From assembly GCA_021324945.1 (NCBI GenBank), contig JAJPID010000060.1:50339-114338 (forward strand): a stretch of 64,000 bases of DNA, read 5' to 3'. The position numbers were made by a program, and so were the translations under genes. Position 1 is the first letter of the stretch, and the number at the start of each line of letters is the position of its first letter. Under the pieces are notes generated by a model, which did no database searches, was not told where the DNA came from, and saw only the letters and a list, made by a program, of their open reading frames with translations. Source of the stretch: Lysobacterales bacterium. Its GTDB lineage: Bacteria; Pseudomonadota; Gammaproteobacteria; Xanthomonadales; Rhodanobacteraceae. Positions 28,083 through 38,094 of this stretch are shown in pieces.

Positions 28083-29987
28083 TTACACCGCATCTCGCAG
28101 CGTATTTTCTTGACGTGCGAATTGCGGGAAGCGTGCGAGGATCGCGCGACGGATTCCGGCCGCATCGAGTCCGGCTTGCGCCAGTAATTCCTCGCGGCTG
28201 CCGTGTTCCAGGAATTCGTCCGGCAGGCCCAGATGCAGCAGCGGCAGTTCGATTCCGTGCGCGTCCAGCACCTCGGCCACAGCCGAACCCGCGCCGCCGG
28301 CGATCACATTGTCTTCCAGCGTGACCAGTGCCTCGTACGTGCGCGTGAGTTTCAGGATCAATTCCTCATCCAGCGGTTTGACGAAGCGCATGTTGATCAC
28401 GCAGGCGTCGAGCTCCGCGCCGATTTCTTCGGCCGGAGCGACCATGCAACCGAAGGCGAGCAGCGCCAGGCCGCGACCGTGCCGTCGCACCTGCGCGCGG
28501 CCGATCGGCAATGTCGTCAGTTCGCGCTCGATCACCACACCCGGACCGGATCCGCGCGGATAACGCACGGCCGCGGGTCCATCGTGACGAAACCCCGTCG
28601 TCAGCATCTGCCGGCATTCGTTTTCGTCGGCCGGTGCCATCACGACCAGGTTCGGAATGCAGCGCAGGTACGACAGATCGAAACTCCCCGCGTGGGTCGG
28701 ACCGTCGGGGCCGACCACACCGGCACGGTCGACCGCGAACAGCACGGGAAGACCCTGCAATGCAATATCGTGGATCAATTGATCGTAAGCGCGTTGCAGG
28801 AAAGTCGAATAGATCGCCACCACCGGATGCGCGCCTTCGCAAGCCATGCCGGCTGCGAGCGTCACCGCGTGCTGCTCGGCGATCGCGACATCGAAATAGC
28901 GGTCCGGAAATTCCTTCGAGAACCGCACCAGACCAGAGCCCTCGCGCATCGCCGGCGTGATGCCGTAGAGGTTCGCGTCGCTTGCCGCCATGTCGCACAG
29001 CCAGTCGCCAAACACTTCGGTGTAGGTAATTTTTTTCGGCGCGGAGGACGCCTTCTTCACCACGCCCTGTTTGGGGTCGAACGGTGACACTGCGTGATAT
29101 TCGATTTGCGCGCGCTCCGCAGGTTCGTAACCCTTACCCTTGGTGGTGATCACGTGCAGCAGTTGCGGGCCGCGCAGTTGCTTCACCGTCTTCAGCGAAT
29201 GCAGCAGCAAGGGCAGATCGTGGCCGTCGATCGGTCCGGTGTAGTGGAAGCCCAGTTCTTCGAACAGCGTGCTCGGCACGAACATGCCCTTGGCGTGCTC
29301 TTCCCAGCGGCGGAAAAAGCGCCACAGCAGCGAGCGCGGACTCAGTGCGCGCTTGGCGCCTTCGCGCAGACGGTTCAAACGCCGGCTCGCAAGCAGCCGC
29401 GCCAGCATCTTCGTCGTCGCACCGACGTTTTCCGAAATCGACATGCCGTTGTCGTTGAGGATCACCAGCATGTCCGGCTCGATATCGCCACCGTGATTCA
29501 GCGCTTCGAACGCCATGCCGGCGGTCATCGCGCCGTCGCCGATCACCGCCACGATTTTCCGATCGTCGCCTTTGCGCTGCGCGGCGATCGCCATGCCGAG
29601 TGCCGCGGAAATCGAGGTGGACGAATGGCCCACGCCGAAGGTGTCGTATTCGCTTTCGGCGCGCTTAGGAAAAGGCGCAAGGCCGTCCTTCTGCTTGATC
29701 GTGGTAATCGCGTCGCGCCGGCCGGTCAGGATCTTGTGCGGGTAGCACTGATGACCGACATCCCAGACGATGCGGTCGCGCGGCGTGTCGTAGAGATATT
29801 GCAGCGCGATGGTCAACTCGACCACACCCAGACCCGCGCCGAAATGTCCGCCCACGCTCGCCACAGATTCGATCAGGTACGCGCGCAATTCTTCCGCCAG
29901 CTCCGGCAGTTGATCCTCGCGCAGTTTTTTCAGATCCGCCGGCGAGTCGATTTTCGAGAGCAACGGATAACGGAAGGGGTCGATCAT
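28083..29987 (-). CDS. dxs: 1-deoxy-D-xylulose-5-phosphate synthase
   Basis: Thiamine-diphosphate enzyme condensing pyruvate and glyceraldehyde-3-phosphate, the first step of the MEP isoprenoid pathway. Family motifs include [32 protein letters not shown], the ThDP site [18 protein letters not shown] with [10 protein letters not shown], and the transketolase C-terminal domain. ATG 29987 ([11 protein letters not shown]) is the real start; the ORF track extends 27 residues. The 634-residue length is normal. It stands alone between the S9 genes and clc. Confidence 0.97.
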   Translation of the reverse strand: MIDPFRYPLLSKIDSPADLKKLREDQLPELAEELRAYLIESVASVGGHFGAGLGVVELTIALQYLYDTPRDRIVWDVGHQCYPHKILTGRRDAITTIKQKDGLAPFPKRAESEYDTFGVGHSSTSISAALGMAIAAQRKGDDRKIVAVIGDGAMTAGMAFEALNHGGDIEPDMLVILNDNGMSISENVGATTKMLARLLASRRLNRLREGAKRALSPRSLLWRFFRRWEEHAKGMFVPSTLFEELGFHYTGPIDGHDLPLLLHSLKTVKQLRGPQLLHVITTKGKGYEPAERAQIEYHAVSPFDPKQGVVKKASSAPKKITYTEVFGDWLCDMAASDANLYGITPAMREGSGLVRFSKEFPDRYFDVAIAEQHAVTLAAGMACEGAHPVVAIYSTFLQRAYDQLIHDIALQGLPVLFAVDRAGVVGPDGPTHAGSFDLSYLRCIPNLVVMAPADENECRQMLTTGFRHDGPAAVRYPRGSGPGVVIERELTTLPIGRAQVRRHGRGLALLAFGCMVAPAEEIGAELDACVINMRFVKPLDEELILKLTRTYEALVTLEDNVIAGGAGSAVAEVLDAHGIELPLLHLGLPDEFLEHGSREELLAQAGLDAAGIRRAILARFPQFARQENTLRDAV

Positions 29988-30148
29988 GCGTCTATTGTTG
30001 GGTGGTAACGCGGGCACGCGCAAGCAGAAATCGTGGCGAATCGCCGCAAGCGGCGCATTGGCAAGCAATCGTCCCTGATACGCCTGCCGGCCCGCACGTT
30101 CTCATGCGCACGCTCGCCGGCGCGAGATGTGATTCAACGCATTTCGTG

Positions 30149-32050
30149 TCAGGTACCGGCTCGCCCAAACCTCCGCTTCAGCGTCTGCCTTATCCGGATA
30201 TGCCGCGCCGCATCGCGCGCTTCCTTCAAACGGCGTGCATGCGCCGAGAGCAGATCGCCGCGGGTGAGGATGCCGACCATTTTTGCGGAATCGTCTTGCG
30301 AGACGACGACGAGACGGCCGACGTTCTCCGCCACCATGTGATCGGCCGCTTCACGCAGGGAATGATTTTCGCTGACCACGATCGGCGGGCGCTTCAACAT
30401 TTCGCCGATGCGCCGCAGACCCGGGAGATGGGGATCCAGCAGGTCGCGGCGCGTGATGACACCGCGCACGCGCTGCTGGTCGTCCAGCACGGGATAACCC
30501 TGGTGTTGCGCATCCACGCTGCCGGAGTTCAGCCAGTGCCGCACGTCCGACAATGCATCCGAGGTGCGCAGCACGCGCACGTCGCGCGTGCATGCCTGGC
30601 CGACGGAAATCTGTTCGAGAAAGTCCGCGGCATATTCGCTCGGTACGCGCACGCCACGGCGCGCGATCTTCTCGGTCATGATGGTGTTGCGCATAATCGA
30701 TGCCGAGATCAGATAAGCAGCGGTGCAGCCGCCCAGCAGCGGAAGCAGGCCGACCGGCTGGCGCGTGGTCTCGAATGCGAACACGACGGAGGTGAGCAGT
30801 GCGCGCGAAGCGCCGGCAAAGATCGAAGCCATGCCGACCAACGCGGCGATGCGCGGATCGACACCGAAACTCGGAGCGAGCGCGGCGATGCCGATACCGA
30901 TCAATGCGCCCAGCGCGCCGCCGATGGTGAACAGCGGCGCCAATGTTCCGCCTGAAGTGCCGCTACCCAGCGCGATTGCCCACGAGAGGAATTTCAGCAG
31001 GCACAGCGAGATCAGCACCTGCACCCCGAAGTGACCTGCAACGATGTTCTCGATGTTGTCGTAGCCCACGCCGAGGGTATGCGGCGCGCAGTAGCCGATC
31101 GCGCCGACCGCAACGCCGCCAATGGCCGGCCACCACATCCAGTGCACGGGCAGTTTTTCGAACGCGTCCTCGACGCCGTACACCAGCCGCGTCACGCCTA
31201 CGCTCAGCAAGCCGACCAATGCGCCTAGCGCGATGTAGCAGGCGAGCGCGTAACCGCCGGGCTCGATGAGGTTTGACGGCATCGCGAAGACTGCGGCCGA
31301 ACCATAGCGCGCGTAGCGCACGCCAGTTGCGGTACAGGTCGCGAGCGCGACCGGAATCAGCGAGCGCGGACGCAATTCGAACAGCAGCAGTTCCACCGCG
31401 AGCACCAACGCGGAAACCGGCGAGCCGAACACCGCGGCCATGCCTGCCGCGGCGCCCGCAGCGAGCAAGACCTTGCGTTCGTGGGCGGTGACGCGCAGCA
31501 GTTGCCCCAGGAACGAACCCAGCGCGCCACCGGTGGCGATGATCGGCCCTTCCGCGCCGAACGGACCGCCAGTGCCGATCGCGATCGCACTCGAAACCGG
31601 TTTCAGGAACGTGATACGCGGCGCGATGCGCGATTCGTTCAATAGCACCTGTTCCATCGCCTCGGGAATGCCGTGGCCGCGGATCGCCTGCGAACCCCAG
31701 CGCGCCATCGCGCCGACGATCACACCGCCGATCACCGGCACCGCGATCACCCAGGCGCCGAGAGGATTGTAGGCGGGCGAGGAGAACGCGGCGCTGATGC
31801 GTCCGTAGAACGCAATGTTGGTGACGAAGCCGATCAGCGCGGTCAGCAGTTGCGCGATCAATGCCGCACCGAAGGCGATCCCGATCGCCAACACGGTGAC
31901 GAACAGCACGCGCCTGTCCACCAGCGTGGATTTGCGCGGCATGCGCGCGGCTTGCAGCGACGGCGAAAGCGATGGCGCCACCGGCAGCGCATCGGTGGAG
32001 CCTTCCGTGCGCACGCTTTCGTGCTCGGGCGGGCGGGAATGGTCGCTCAA
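30149..32050 (-). CDS. ClC family chloride channel/transporter with tandem CBS domains
   Basis: Inner-membrane anion channel or Cl-/H+ antiporter. The ion-path motifs are GHGIPEAM, GPFGAEGPII (Glu of the gate present, Ala replacing the usual Arg of GREGP) and GTSGGTLAPLFTIGG. The last 150 or so residues form two CBS domains (VRVLRTSDALSDVRHWL and PPIVVSENHSLREAADHMV), which usually sense adenine nucleotides. The start is uncertain: TTG 32050 gives 633 aa, ATG 31942 (MPRKSTLVD) gives 597 aa. Upstream DNA to 32215 carries no gene. Confidence 0.9.
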   Translation of the reverse strand: MSDHSRPPEHESVRTEGSTDALPVAPSLSPSLQAARMPRKSTLVDRRVLFVTVLAIGIAFGAALIAQLLTALIGFVTNIAFYGRISAAFSSPAYNPLGAWVIAVPVIGGVIVGAMARWGSQAIRGHGIPEAMEQVLLNESRIAPRITFLKPVSSAIAIGTGGPFGAEGPIIATGGALGSFLGQLLRVTAHERKVLLAAGAAAGMAAVFGSPVSALVLAVELLLFELRPRSLIPVALATCTATGVRYARYGSAAVFAMPSNLIEPGGYALACYIALGALVGLLSVGVTRLVYGVEDAFEKLPVHWMWWPAIGGVAVGAIGYCAPHTLGVGYDNIENIVAGHFGVQVLISLCLLKFLSWAIALGSGTSGGTLAPLFTIGGALGALIGIGIAALAPSFGVDPRIAALVGMASIFAGASRALLTSVVFAFETTRQPVGLLPLLGGCTAAYLISASIMRNTIMTEKIARRGVRVPSEYAADFLEQISVGQACTRDVRVLRTSDALSDVRHWLNSGSVDAQHQGYPVLDDQQRVRGVITRRDLLDPHLPGLRRIGEMLKRPPIVVSENHSLREAADHMVAENVGRLVVVSQDDSAKMVGILTRGDLLSAHARRLKEARDAARHIRIRQTLKRRFGRAGT

Positions 32051-32215
32051 GGTGTTCCCGTTTCGGACCGCCGCGCAGGGGCGCGGCGAAAGACGGGATT
32101 TTACGGTGCGTAGCCGGGAAACCGAAGGGCCAGGGTCGAAGCGGGAGGGGAGAGACGGGTGGCGTAAGACGAGAGATGCTGGAGCCTGGATCCAGACGAG
32201 CACCCGAGTTTCCGA

Positions 32216-32830
32216 CTAATTCACCCGCCGGTTCTTCGGCAGATGATGCACCAGGAATTCCATCTGGTCGGCGAGGATATTGCGGTTCGACAGGATCAGG
32301 TGTTCCACCCAGCTCGGCTTGTAGGGCACCGCCAGCAGCGGCATGCCAGCCTGCTGCGGCGTGCGGCCGCCCTTCCTGATGTTGCATGCCAGGCACGCGG
32401 TGACAACGTTTACCCAGACGTCCTTGCCGCCGCGCGACAGCGGCAGCACGTGATCGCGCGTCAGTTCGCCGCGGCTGCAGTGATTGCCGCAGTACATGCA
32501 GATGTGACGGTCGCGCGCGAACAGCGCAACATTGGTCAGCGCGGGCGAGGGGTCTATTGCGCCCGCGCGGCAGTGGCCGCGGCTGGCGACGATTGGATGC
32601 AGTTCAATGATGCTCTGCTCACCATCATTGTGGAAACCGCCGTGGATGGTGAGGCAGGGATCACCGAGTGTCCATGCGACCGCGCGGCGTGCGTAAAGGC
32701 ATGCCGCGTCCTGCCATGAGATCCAATCCAGAATGCGGCCACCCGCATCCAGCGACAGCACGCGCGTGCTGTGCAGATCCGCGACGACCCTGCGGATTTC
32801 CGGTTCGGCGAGGGCTGTGTGGGACTCCAT
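32216..32830 (-). CDS. HNH endonuclease family protein
   Basis: 204-residue protein with an HNH/zinc fold in its C-terminal half: CMYCGNHCSRGELTRDHVLP (Cys pair plus the His of DHV), NVVTACLACNIRKGGRTP (Asn and second Cys pair). The N-terminal half (VVADLHSTRVLSLDAGGRILDWIS) is typical of chromosomal HNH proteins in proteobacteria, not phage homing enzymes. ATG 32830 was preferred to the start 15 nt upstream. No phage or restriction-modification genes are nearby. Biological role unknown; nuclease activity is inferred from the motif only. Confidence 0.85.
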   Translation of the reverse strand: MESHTALAEPEIRRVVADLHSTRVLSLDAGGRILDWISWQDAACLYARRAVAWTLGDPCLTIHGGFHNDGEQSIIELHPIVASRGHCRAGAIDPSPALTNVALFARDRHICMYCGNHCSRGELTRDHVLPLSRGGKDVWVNVVTACLACNIRKGGRTPQQAGMPLLAVPYKPSWVEHLILSNRNILADQMEFLVHHLPKNRRVN

Positions 32831-32876
32831 GCGTCGGCCAAGCATAAAACAACTTTGTGACGGTACGGTAGCGCGG

Positions 32877-33362
32877 TCATTTCACCGGTTTGGCCAGCCG
32901 CAGCAGATCTTCGCCGAAACCGGCTCGTTCGTACAGTTCGCGCGCGCGCGCGTTGCCGGGGAAAACAGCCAGAGTAATCAAGGCGCAACGGTTTTTCTTC
33001 GCCCAGACTTGTGCGTGGCCCAGGAGGGCCCGGCCCACGCCGCGGCCTTCGCAACCTGGTGCCACCGCGATATCCGAGATGTGGCAGTTGGCGCGGCCGG
33101 AAAAGAAGTCGCGCGTCCTCTGCACGCGCAGGAAGCCGAGACGTTCGCCGTTTTCGGCTTCCGCGACGAACAGATTTTCCGAAGCCGGCACCTCGTCCAG
33201 AGCGCGCTTCAGGTCGCGGCGGATGCCGCTCGCGCAATCGCTGCGTCTCCGCCACGCTGGCAAGTCGAAATCCACGAAGCGCATCACCAGAGAGAGGATG
33301 AACTCATCATCGCCAGCGTGGGCGGGGCGGATTCGAACGGCCTGCTTGCGGGCTGTTGCCAT
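32877..33362 (-). CDS. GNAT family N-acetyltransferase
   Basis: Small acetyl-CoA-dependent acetyltransferase (about 161 aa). Acetyl-CoA pyrophosphate loop is CEGRGVGRALLGHA, preceded by CHISDIAVAPG and followed by AVFPGNARARELYERAGFG, the canonical beta4-alpha3-to-C-terminal order. ATG 33362 (MATARKQAV) is favoured; ATG 33383 would add seven residues. Substrate cannot be predicted. The spacer on its 5' side carries a GGAATGACG hairpin. Confidence 0.87.
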   Translation of the reverse strand: MATARKQAVRIRPAHAGDDEFILSLVMRFVDFDLPAWRRRSDCASGIRRDLKRALDEVPASENLFVAEAENGERLGFLRVQRTRDFFSGRANCHISDIAVAPGCEGRGVGRALLGHAQVWAKKNRCALITLAVFPGNARARELYERAGFGEDLLRLAKPVK

Positions 33363-33415
33363 GGTTGCGCGGTCATTCTCCATCGTCACTCAGGGCTGCG
33401 CGCAGCGCAGAACCC

Positions 33416-33444
33416 GGAATGACGACGATGCAAAGCGTCATTCC
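33416..33444. repeat. GGAATGACG/CGTCATTCC hairpin
   Basis: A perfect 9-bp inverted repeat with an 11-nt loop in the spacer just beyond the 3' end of the acyl-CoA dehydrogenase gene. It may act as a terminator for that minus-strand gene. The arm GGAATGACG also occurs near 28.07 and 47.58 kb, so it is part of a dispersed repeat. Confidence 0.6.
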
Positions 33445-33448
33445 GATA

Positions 33449-35239
33449 TCAAAACAATCCATCCCGAATCTCGAACAGGCTCTCCTCGCCCGCCTCGATC
33501 GCCGCACGGTGCGTTCGCGTGCGCGGCAGGATGCGCGAAAAATAAAAGCGCGCAGTCAGATGTTTCGCCTGTTTGAAATCTTCGCTTTGCGAGGAATGTT
33601 GGGCCGCTGCCACGCTGCGCGCCCAGAAATAGGCCAAGGCGATGTAGCCGGAATAGAACAGATAGTCGACGGCCGCCGCGCCGATCTCGTCGGCATTCTT
33701 GATCGCGCGCTGACCGCACGCCTGCGTCAGCTCGGCCCATTCCTTCGCCAGCGCCGACAATTTCGGAATGAATCCCTTCAGCGTTTCGTCATCCGCGTGC
33801 TGCGCGCAGAATGCGCCGATCTCCTGCAGGAACAGCCGCAAGCCTTCGCCGCGCTGCTGGATGATCTTGCGGCCGAGCAGGTCCAGCGCCTGGATTTGCG
33901 TGGTGCCTTCGTAGATCGTGGTGATGCGCGCGTCGCGCACGTACTGCTCCATGCCGTGCTCGGCGATGTAGCCGTGGCCGCCATAGATTTGCAACGCGAG
34001 ATTGGTGCACTCGATCGCGTTCTCCGTGAGCATTCCCTTGATAATCGGTGTCAGGAACGACACCAGCGCTTCCACGCGTTTGCGTTCGGCTTCATCACTC
34101 GAGCGATGCAGGATGTCCACCAGCGTCGCGGCGTACAGCCCGAGTGCGCGTCCGCCTTCGATCAAGGTCTTCTGCGTCAGCAGCATGCGGCGCACGTCGC
34201 CGTGCACGATCAGCGGATCGGCGGGCTTGTCAGGAAATTTCGCACCGGATAGCGCGCGCATCTGCAAGCGTTCGCGCGCGTAGCTCAGAGCGTTCTGATA
34301 AGCGCGTTCGCTGAGTGCGAGGCCTTGCAATCCGACCGCCAACCGCGCGGTATTCATCATCACGAACATCGCGTTCAAGCCGCGATTCGGTTCCCCCAGC
34401 AGATAACCTTGCGCGCCGTCGAAGTTCAGCACGCAAGTGGCCGAACCCTTCAGACCCATCTTGTGCTCGATCGCACCGGCGCGCACCGCGTTGCGCTCGC
34501 CCATTTTTCCTTCGCGATCCACCTTGAACTTCGGCACGATGAACAGCGAGATCCCTTTGACGCCGGTCGGTGCATCAGGCAAACGCGCCAGAACCAGGTG
34601 CACGATGTTGTCCGTGAAATCGTGTTCGCCTGAGGTGATGAAGATCTTGGTGCCGGTGATCGCGTAGCTGCCCTCCGCGTTCGGCTCCGCGCGCGTTTTC
34701 AGCAAGCCGAGATCGGAACCGCAGTGAGATTCGGTCAGGCACATCGTGCCGGTCCATTCGCCTGACACGATGCGCTTGAGGAAAGCCTGCTTCTGCCAGT
34801 CCTCACCGATCACGCGCAGTGCTTCGATCGCGCCGTGCGACAGCAGGGGATAGGTGCCCCAGGCGATGTTGGCTGAGTCGATGAATTCCTTGACTGGCGC
34901 GCCGATCGTTTCCGGCAATCCCTGTCCGCCAAATTCCTCCGGTGCGGTCAATCCGGCCCAGCCGCCTGCTACGAATTGTTCGTAAGCGCGCTTGAAGCCG
35001 GCTGGCGTTTTCACCGATGCGCTTTGCTTGTCGAACGTGCAGCCTTGCTGGTCGCCGCTTTGATTCAACGGCGCCAGCACGGTTTGCGCAAAACGCGCGG
35101 CTTCATCGAGCACCGCGTCAATCGTGTCGCGGTTGAGCGATTCGCAGCCAGGCAATCTTGCGAAAAGTTTTTCGACATCCAACAAGTCGTACAGATCGAA
35201 GCGGATGTCGGCGAGCGGGGCAGTGTAGTGGGTGGTCAT
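33449..35239 (-). CDS. Acyl-CoA dehydrogenase (DmdC-like long form)
   Basis: FAD-dependent acyl-CoA dehydrogenase of 596 residues, longer than the about 390 of short-chain members; the extra C-terminal helical domain fits the 3-methylmercaptopropionyl-CoA dehydrogenase-like group, though that substrate is not implied. It has the flavin-binding CLTESHCGSDLG and ITGTKIFITSGEHD, and the catalytic Glu in ITTIYEGTTQIQALDL. ATG 35239 (MTTHYTAPLAD) is the start; the ORF-track extension reads through an intergenic repeat. It may share a transcript with the lipoprotein gene upstream. Confidence 0.92.
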   Translation of the reverse strand: MTTHYTAPLADIRFDLYDLLDVEKLFARLPGCESLNRDTIDAVLDEAARFAQTVLAPLNQSGDQQGCTFDKQSASVKTPAGFKRAYEQFVAGGWAGLTAPEEFGGQGLPETIGAPVKEFIDSANIAWGTYPLLSHGAIEALRVIGEDWQKQAFLKRIVSGEWTGTMCLTESHCGSDLGLLKTRAEPNAEGSYAITGTKIFITSGEHDFTDNIVHLVLARLPDAPTGVKGISLFIVPKFKVDREGKMGERNAVRAGAIEHKMGLKGSATCVLNFDGAQGYLLGEPNRGLNAMFVMMNTARLAVGLQGLALSERAYQNALSYARERLQMRALSGAKFPDKPADPLIVHGDVRRMLLTQKTLIEGGRALGLYAATLVDILHRSSDEAERKRVEALVSFLTPIIKGMLTENAIECTNLALQIYGGHGYIAEHGMEQYVRDARITTIYEGTTQIQALDLLGRKIIQQRGEGLRLFLQEIGAFCAQHADDETLKGFIPKLSALAKEWAELTQACGQRAIKNADEIGAAAVDYLFYSGYIALAYFWARSVAAAQHSSQSEDFKQAKHLTARFYFSRILPRTRTHRAAIEAGEESLFEIRDGLF

Positions 35240-35250
35240 GGAGCGATTGG

Positions 35251-35339
35251 TTCGTGCTGAGCGTAACGAGCGCAATGAGTGAGCGAAGCACGTTCTACCC
35301 TTCGGTTTTGGCGCTACGCGCCTGCGCTCAGGGGCGAAC
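35251..35339. repeat. About 88-bp element with terminal inverted repeats, copy 1
   Basis: Ends TTCGTGCTGAGCG and CGCTCAGGGGCGAA are near-perfect inverted repeats. A second copy of matching length and inverted orientation lies at 46307-46394. The internal parts share CCCTTCG and GCGCCTGCGCTCAG. It has no coding capacity and sits immediately upstream of the acyl-CoA dehydrogenase start. Confidence 0.65.
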
Positions 35340-35347
35340 TGTGTCAA

Positions 35348-35824
35348 TTACCGCCAGGTATTCGCCACGCCCGGCACCGGCGATAGATATCCCTTACCAT
35401 CCAGATCGAACGATTGCGCCTTGCCGCTCTCGCCCTTGCCGGCATTCAAGCTGCCTTTCAATTCGTAGGCGATCGCGTTGGCCTTCACGTTCGCAAGCGC
35501 AGCGCGCGCAGCCGCAGAGGGCGTGATCGTCGCGATGGCGGTGTCGGCGCTCATCGCGGGAATGTCGAGCGCGGGCGAAACCGCGATGTGCCCCGCGTTC
35601 GTGCCGCCGAGGGTAAGAGCGGCATCCAGCGCGTACACGTGCATCGCGGTGTCGTAGCTATAGTTTTGGATGCGCAGCGTCAGTTGCCACTGCCCGTTCG
35701 GCAGCGCCTGCAATTCCTGGATGCCGGCCGCGGGCGGTTGCAGTTTCGTGCCCGGGCCGCAGGCGGTCAGCAGAAGAACCAGTGCGCACAGGACGAAAAA
35801 TCGCAAACGGAATGCAAGCTTCAC
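35348..35824 (-). CDS. LEA14/WHy-type outer-membrane lipoprotein
   Basis: 158-residue lipoprotein: basic N-terminus, hydrophobic stretch, and lipobox LLTACGPG, so it is exported and lipidated. The mature part contains a LEA type 2/WHy-like beta domain (WQLTLRIQNYSYDTAMHVYALDAAL). Start is GTG 35824, preceded by a strong AGAGGTGA. Function of the family is unclear (stress or envelope-related). It lies about 110 nt upstream of the acyl-CoA dehydrogenase, separated by the TIR repeat. Confidence 0.8.
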   Translation of the reverse strand: MKLAFRLRFFVLCALVLLLTACGPGTKLQPPAAGIQELQALPNGQWQLTLRIQNYSYDTAMHVYALDAALTLGGTNAGHIAVSPALDIPAMSADTAIATITPSAAARAALANVKANAIAYELKGSLNAGKGESGKAQSFDLDGKGYLSPVPGVANTWR

Positions 35825-35946
35825 GGGTCACCTCTGCACGAAAAGTCCAAGAGCGATCATAATTTCTGCACCCGCAATCTGCCCAAGCAGATCGCAGGCG
35901 CTCCGGCTCGTCCCCGGCCCGGACGACGAGTGCGGCGCCCGTCACT

Positions 35947-36642
35947 TTACCGTGCCTCGGCCGGCGCGCGCATTGCGAACCGTTGCTCACGTCCGAATTG
36001 TGCAACCGGCAGAATGGAACGCAAACGCCCGTCTTCCATCAGCGCGACGGCATCCGCGATGCTAAGCACTTCATCGGCCTGATGGCTGACCAGGATCGTG
36101 GTGAGCGCCAGCTCGCGCTTCAAGCCACGCAAGTGCTCCAGCACTTCCGCGCGCGCTTCGCAATGCAGATTGGACAGCGGCTCATCCAGCAGCAGCGCCA
36201 GAGGTTCGCTCAATAGGGCGCGGCCGATCGCCACGCGTCGCGCCTGCCCGCCGGACAATTGATCCGGTTTGCGCTTCAGCAGCGCGCCCAAGCCCAGTAA
36301 TTGCACCACGTCATGGAAGTGCGACGGATCACGCGGTCGCGGTGCGCCGTAACACAGGTTGTCGCGCACCGACAGGTGTGGAAACAGCCGTACGTCCTGA
36401 AACACCACGCCGAGTTTTCGCTGCGCCACCGGCACGTCGATGCGCAGATGCGAATCGAACAGCGCGTGCTCATCCAGCGCGATGCGCCCGCGCGCAGGTT
36501 TCAGCAGGCCGGCGATCGCGTGCAGCGTGGAGGTCTTGCCGCAACCCGAATCGCCGAAGAGCGCCAGTGTTCGCGCTTCTGAACGCAACACCAGTTGCAG
36601 CGAGAATTCGCCGCGCGTCAATGCGAAATCGAGATCGATCAC
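35947..36642 (-). CDS. modC: Molybdate ABC transporter ATP-binding protein, short form
   Basis: Energises molybdate import together with ModB and ModA. It has Walker A GDSGCGKTS, Q-loop VVFQDVRLFPHL, signature LSGGQARRVAIGRAL and Walker B LLLDEPLSNLH. At 231 residues it lacks the C-terminal MOP/TOBE molybdate-sensing domain of the usual 350-residue ModC, so trans-inhibition by molybdate is probably absent. Start is GTG 36642, overlapping the modB stop (GTGA). Operon order is modA-modB-modC. Confidence 0.92.
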   Translation of the reverse strand: MIDLDFALTRGEFSLQLVLRSEARTLALFGDSGCGKTSTLHAIAGLLKPARGRIALDEHALFDSHLRIDVPVAQRKLGVVFQDVRLFPHLSVRDNLCYGAPRPRDPSHFHDVVQLLGLGALLKRKPDQLSGGQARRVAIGRALLSEPLALLLDEPLSNLHCEARAEVLEHLRGLKRELALTTILVSHQADEVLSIADAVALMEDGRLRSILPVAQFGREQRFAMRAPAEAR

Positions 36643-37325
36643 GGTTCTGCTTCCCTGGCGCGCTGGCGCAACAGCGCCGCGCCCAGCGTTGCGGCCAAGG
36701 CGACGATCACGGCCACCCACGTCAGTCGCAGCGCCCCACTTTCGCCGCCCGGCGTTTCCAACAATTCGTACAACGCGATCGGCAACGTGCGCGTTTCACC
36801 GGGAATCGAAGAAACAAAGGTGATGGTCGCGCCGAATTCACCGAAGGCGCGCGCGAACGCCAGCGCGATGCCGGCGACCAATCCCCGCAGCGAAAGCGGC
36901 AAGGTGATGCCGAAGAAAATCCGCCACGCGTTTGCGCCCAACGTGGCCGCAGCTTGTTCCAGTTTTCGATCGACCGATTCGAATGCGGCGCGCAGCGCGA
37001 CTACCAATAACGGAAACGCCATCACCCCGGCGGCCAATGCGGCGCCGGTCCAACGGAACGCGATCGCAAGATGCAGCGCATCCAGCGCGCGTCCGATCGC
37101 ACCGCGGTGGCCGAACACTTGCAGCAGCACGTAACCCGTCACCACCGGCGGCAGAATCAGCGGTAAGAGCAGCGCAGTTTCCAGCAACGGCATGCCGATG
37201 AAACGCCTGCGCGCCAGCAACCACGCGCAGCCGACCGCCGGCGGCAGCGCGCACAGGGTCGCCGCTGCTGCCACTTTCAGGCTGAGCAGCAGGGCAATGG
37301 TTTCGTCGTACGGGAGCCAAGCCAT
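36639..37325 (-). CDS. modB: Molybdate ABC transporter permease
   Basis: Inner-membrane permease of 228 residues with about five spans and the coupling-helix EAA loop AATLGANAWRIFFGITLPLSLRG. LPLILPPVVTGYVLLQVFG is characteristic of ModB/CysT-type permeases. It starts at ATG 37325, 9 nt after modA, and overlaps modC at its end. Confidence 0.94.
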   Translation of the reverse strand: MAWLPYDETIALLLSLKVAAAATLCALPPAVGCAWLLARRRFIGMPLLETALLLPLILPPVVTGYVLLQVFGHRGAIGRALDALHLAIAFRWTGAALAAGVMAFPLLVVALRAAFESVDRKLEQAAATLGANAWRIFFGITLPLSLRGLVAGIALAFARAFGEFGATITFVSSIPGETRTLPIALYELLETPGGESGALRLTWVAVIVALAATLGAALLRQRAREAEP

Positions 37326-37334
37326 GGCGCCGAA

Positions 37335-38093
37335 TTATCGCGGCGGCGCGTCGAATCCGTAATGTCGGAATACGCCTTGTGCCTCGGGCGATCGCAAGGC
37401 GCGCAACAGCGCCCGCGTGGCCGCATTGTCGTGACCGCGCACGATTGCCACGGGATAGACGATCGGCAGGTGCGATGTCGACGGAAATGTCGCCAGCACT
37501 TGCACACGCGGTTCGGAAAGGGCATCTGAGCGATAGACGATGCCGAGCGGACATTCGCCCATGGCCACCAGCTCCAGCGCCGCGCGCACATCGCGGTTCA
37601 TCGCCAATTTCGGTTGCACCGCGTTCCACACGCCGAGCGCGCGCAGCGATTCCGCCGCATAACGGCCTGCGGGCACGGATTGCACCAGCGCGACCGAGAG
37701 TCTGCCACTGCTACCCAGTGCGTCGATCAAGGACCGCGGTTGTGCGAGATCCACGCGCAGGTCGGATGATCTGGGCGAGATCAGCACCAGCGCATTGCCC
37801 AGCAGATCGCTGCGCGTCTCCTTAACGATATCGCCGTGCTGCGCCAGATCATCCATCCAGTCTTCGTCGGCGGAAATGAAAACGTCCGCCGGCGCGCCCT
37901 GTTCGATCTGCCGAGCCAGCGCGGACGAAGCCGCGTACACCAAGCGCGGCGCGGGTGTGCCGAGTGCGCCCTGCGCGGCGAGAGCATCGAGCGCGGGTTT
38001 CAGGCTGGCGGCGGCGAAGATCGTCGGCGGCGCGGCCGAGACCGACACCGGCAGCATGAGTGCACACATCAGCAACGCAAGGACCGTGCGCAT
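37335..38093 (-). CDS. modA: Molybdate-binding periplasmic protein
   Basis: Substrate-binding protein that captures molybdate in the periplasm. It has a signal peptide (MRTVLALLMCALMLPVSVSA), FAAASLKPALDAL and YAASSALARQIEQGAPADVFISAD, the typical ModA oxyanion-binding regions, and later VALVQSVPAGRYAAESL. The 252-residue length fits. It follows the PEBP gene by 1 nt, so it may be co-transcribed with it. No ModE gene or clear ModE operator is seen. Confidence 0.94.
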   Translation of the reverse strand: MRTVLALLMCALMLPVSVSAAPPTIFAAASLKPALDALAAQGALGTPAPRLVYAASSALARQIEQGAPADVFISADEDWMDDLAQHGDIVKETRSDLLGNALVLISPRSSDLRVDLAQPRSLIDALGSSGRLSVALVQSVPAGRYAAESLRALGVWNAVQPKLAMNRDVRAALELVAMGECPLGIVYRSDALSEPRVQVLATFPSTSHLPIVYPVAIVRGHDNAATRALLRALRSPEAQGVFRHYGFDAPPR

Positions 38094-38094
38094 G

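Noticed and set aside
32216-32830. Homing endonuclease or phage remnant
   Set aside because: The HNH protein has no adjacent intron, integrase or phage gene and looks like the chromosomal HNH family.
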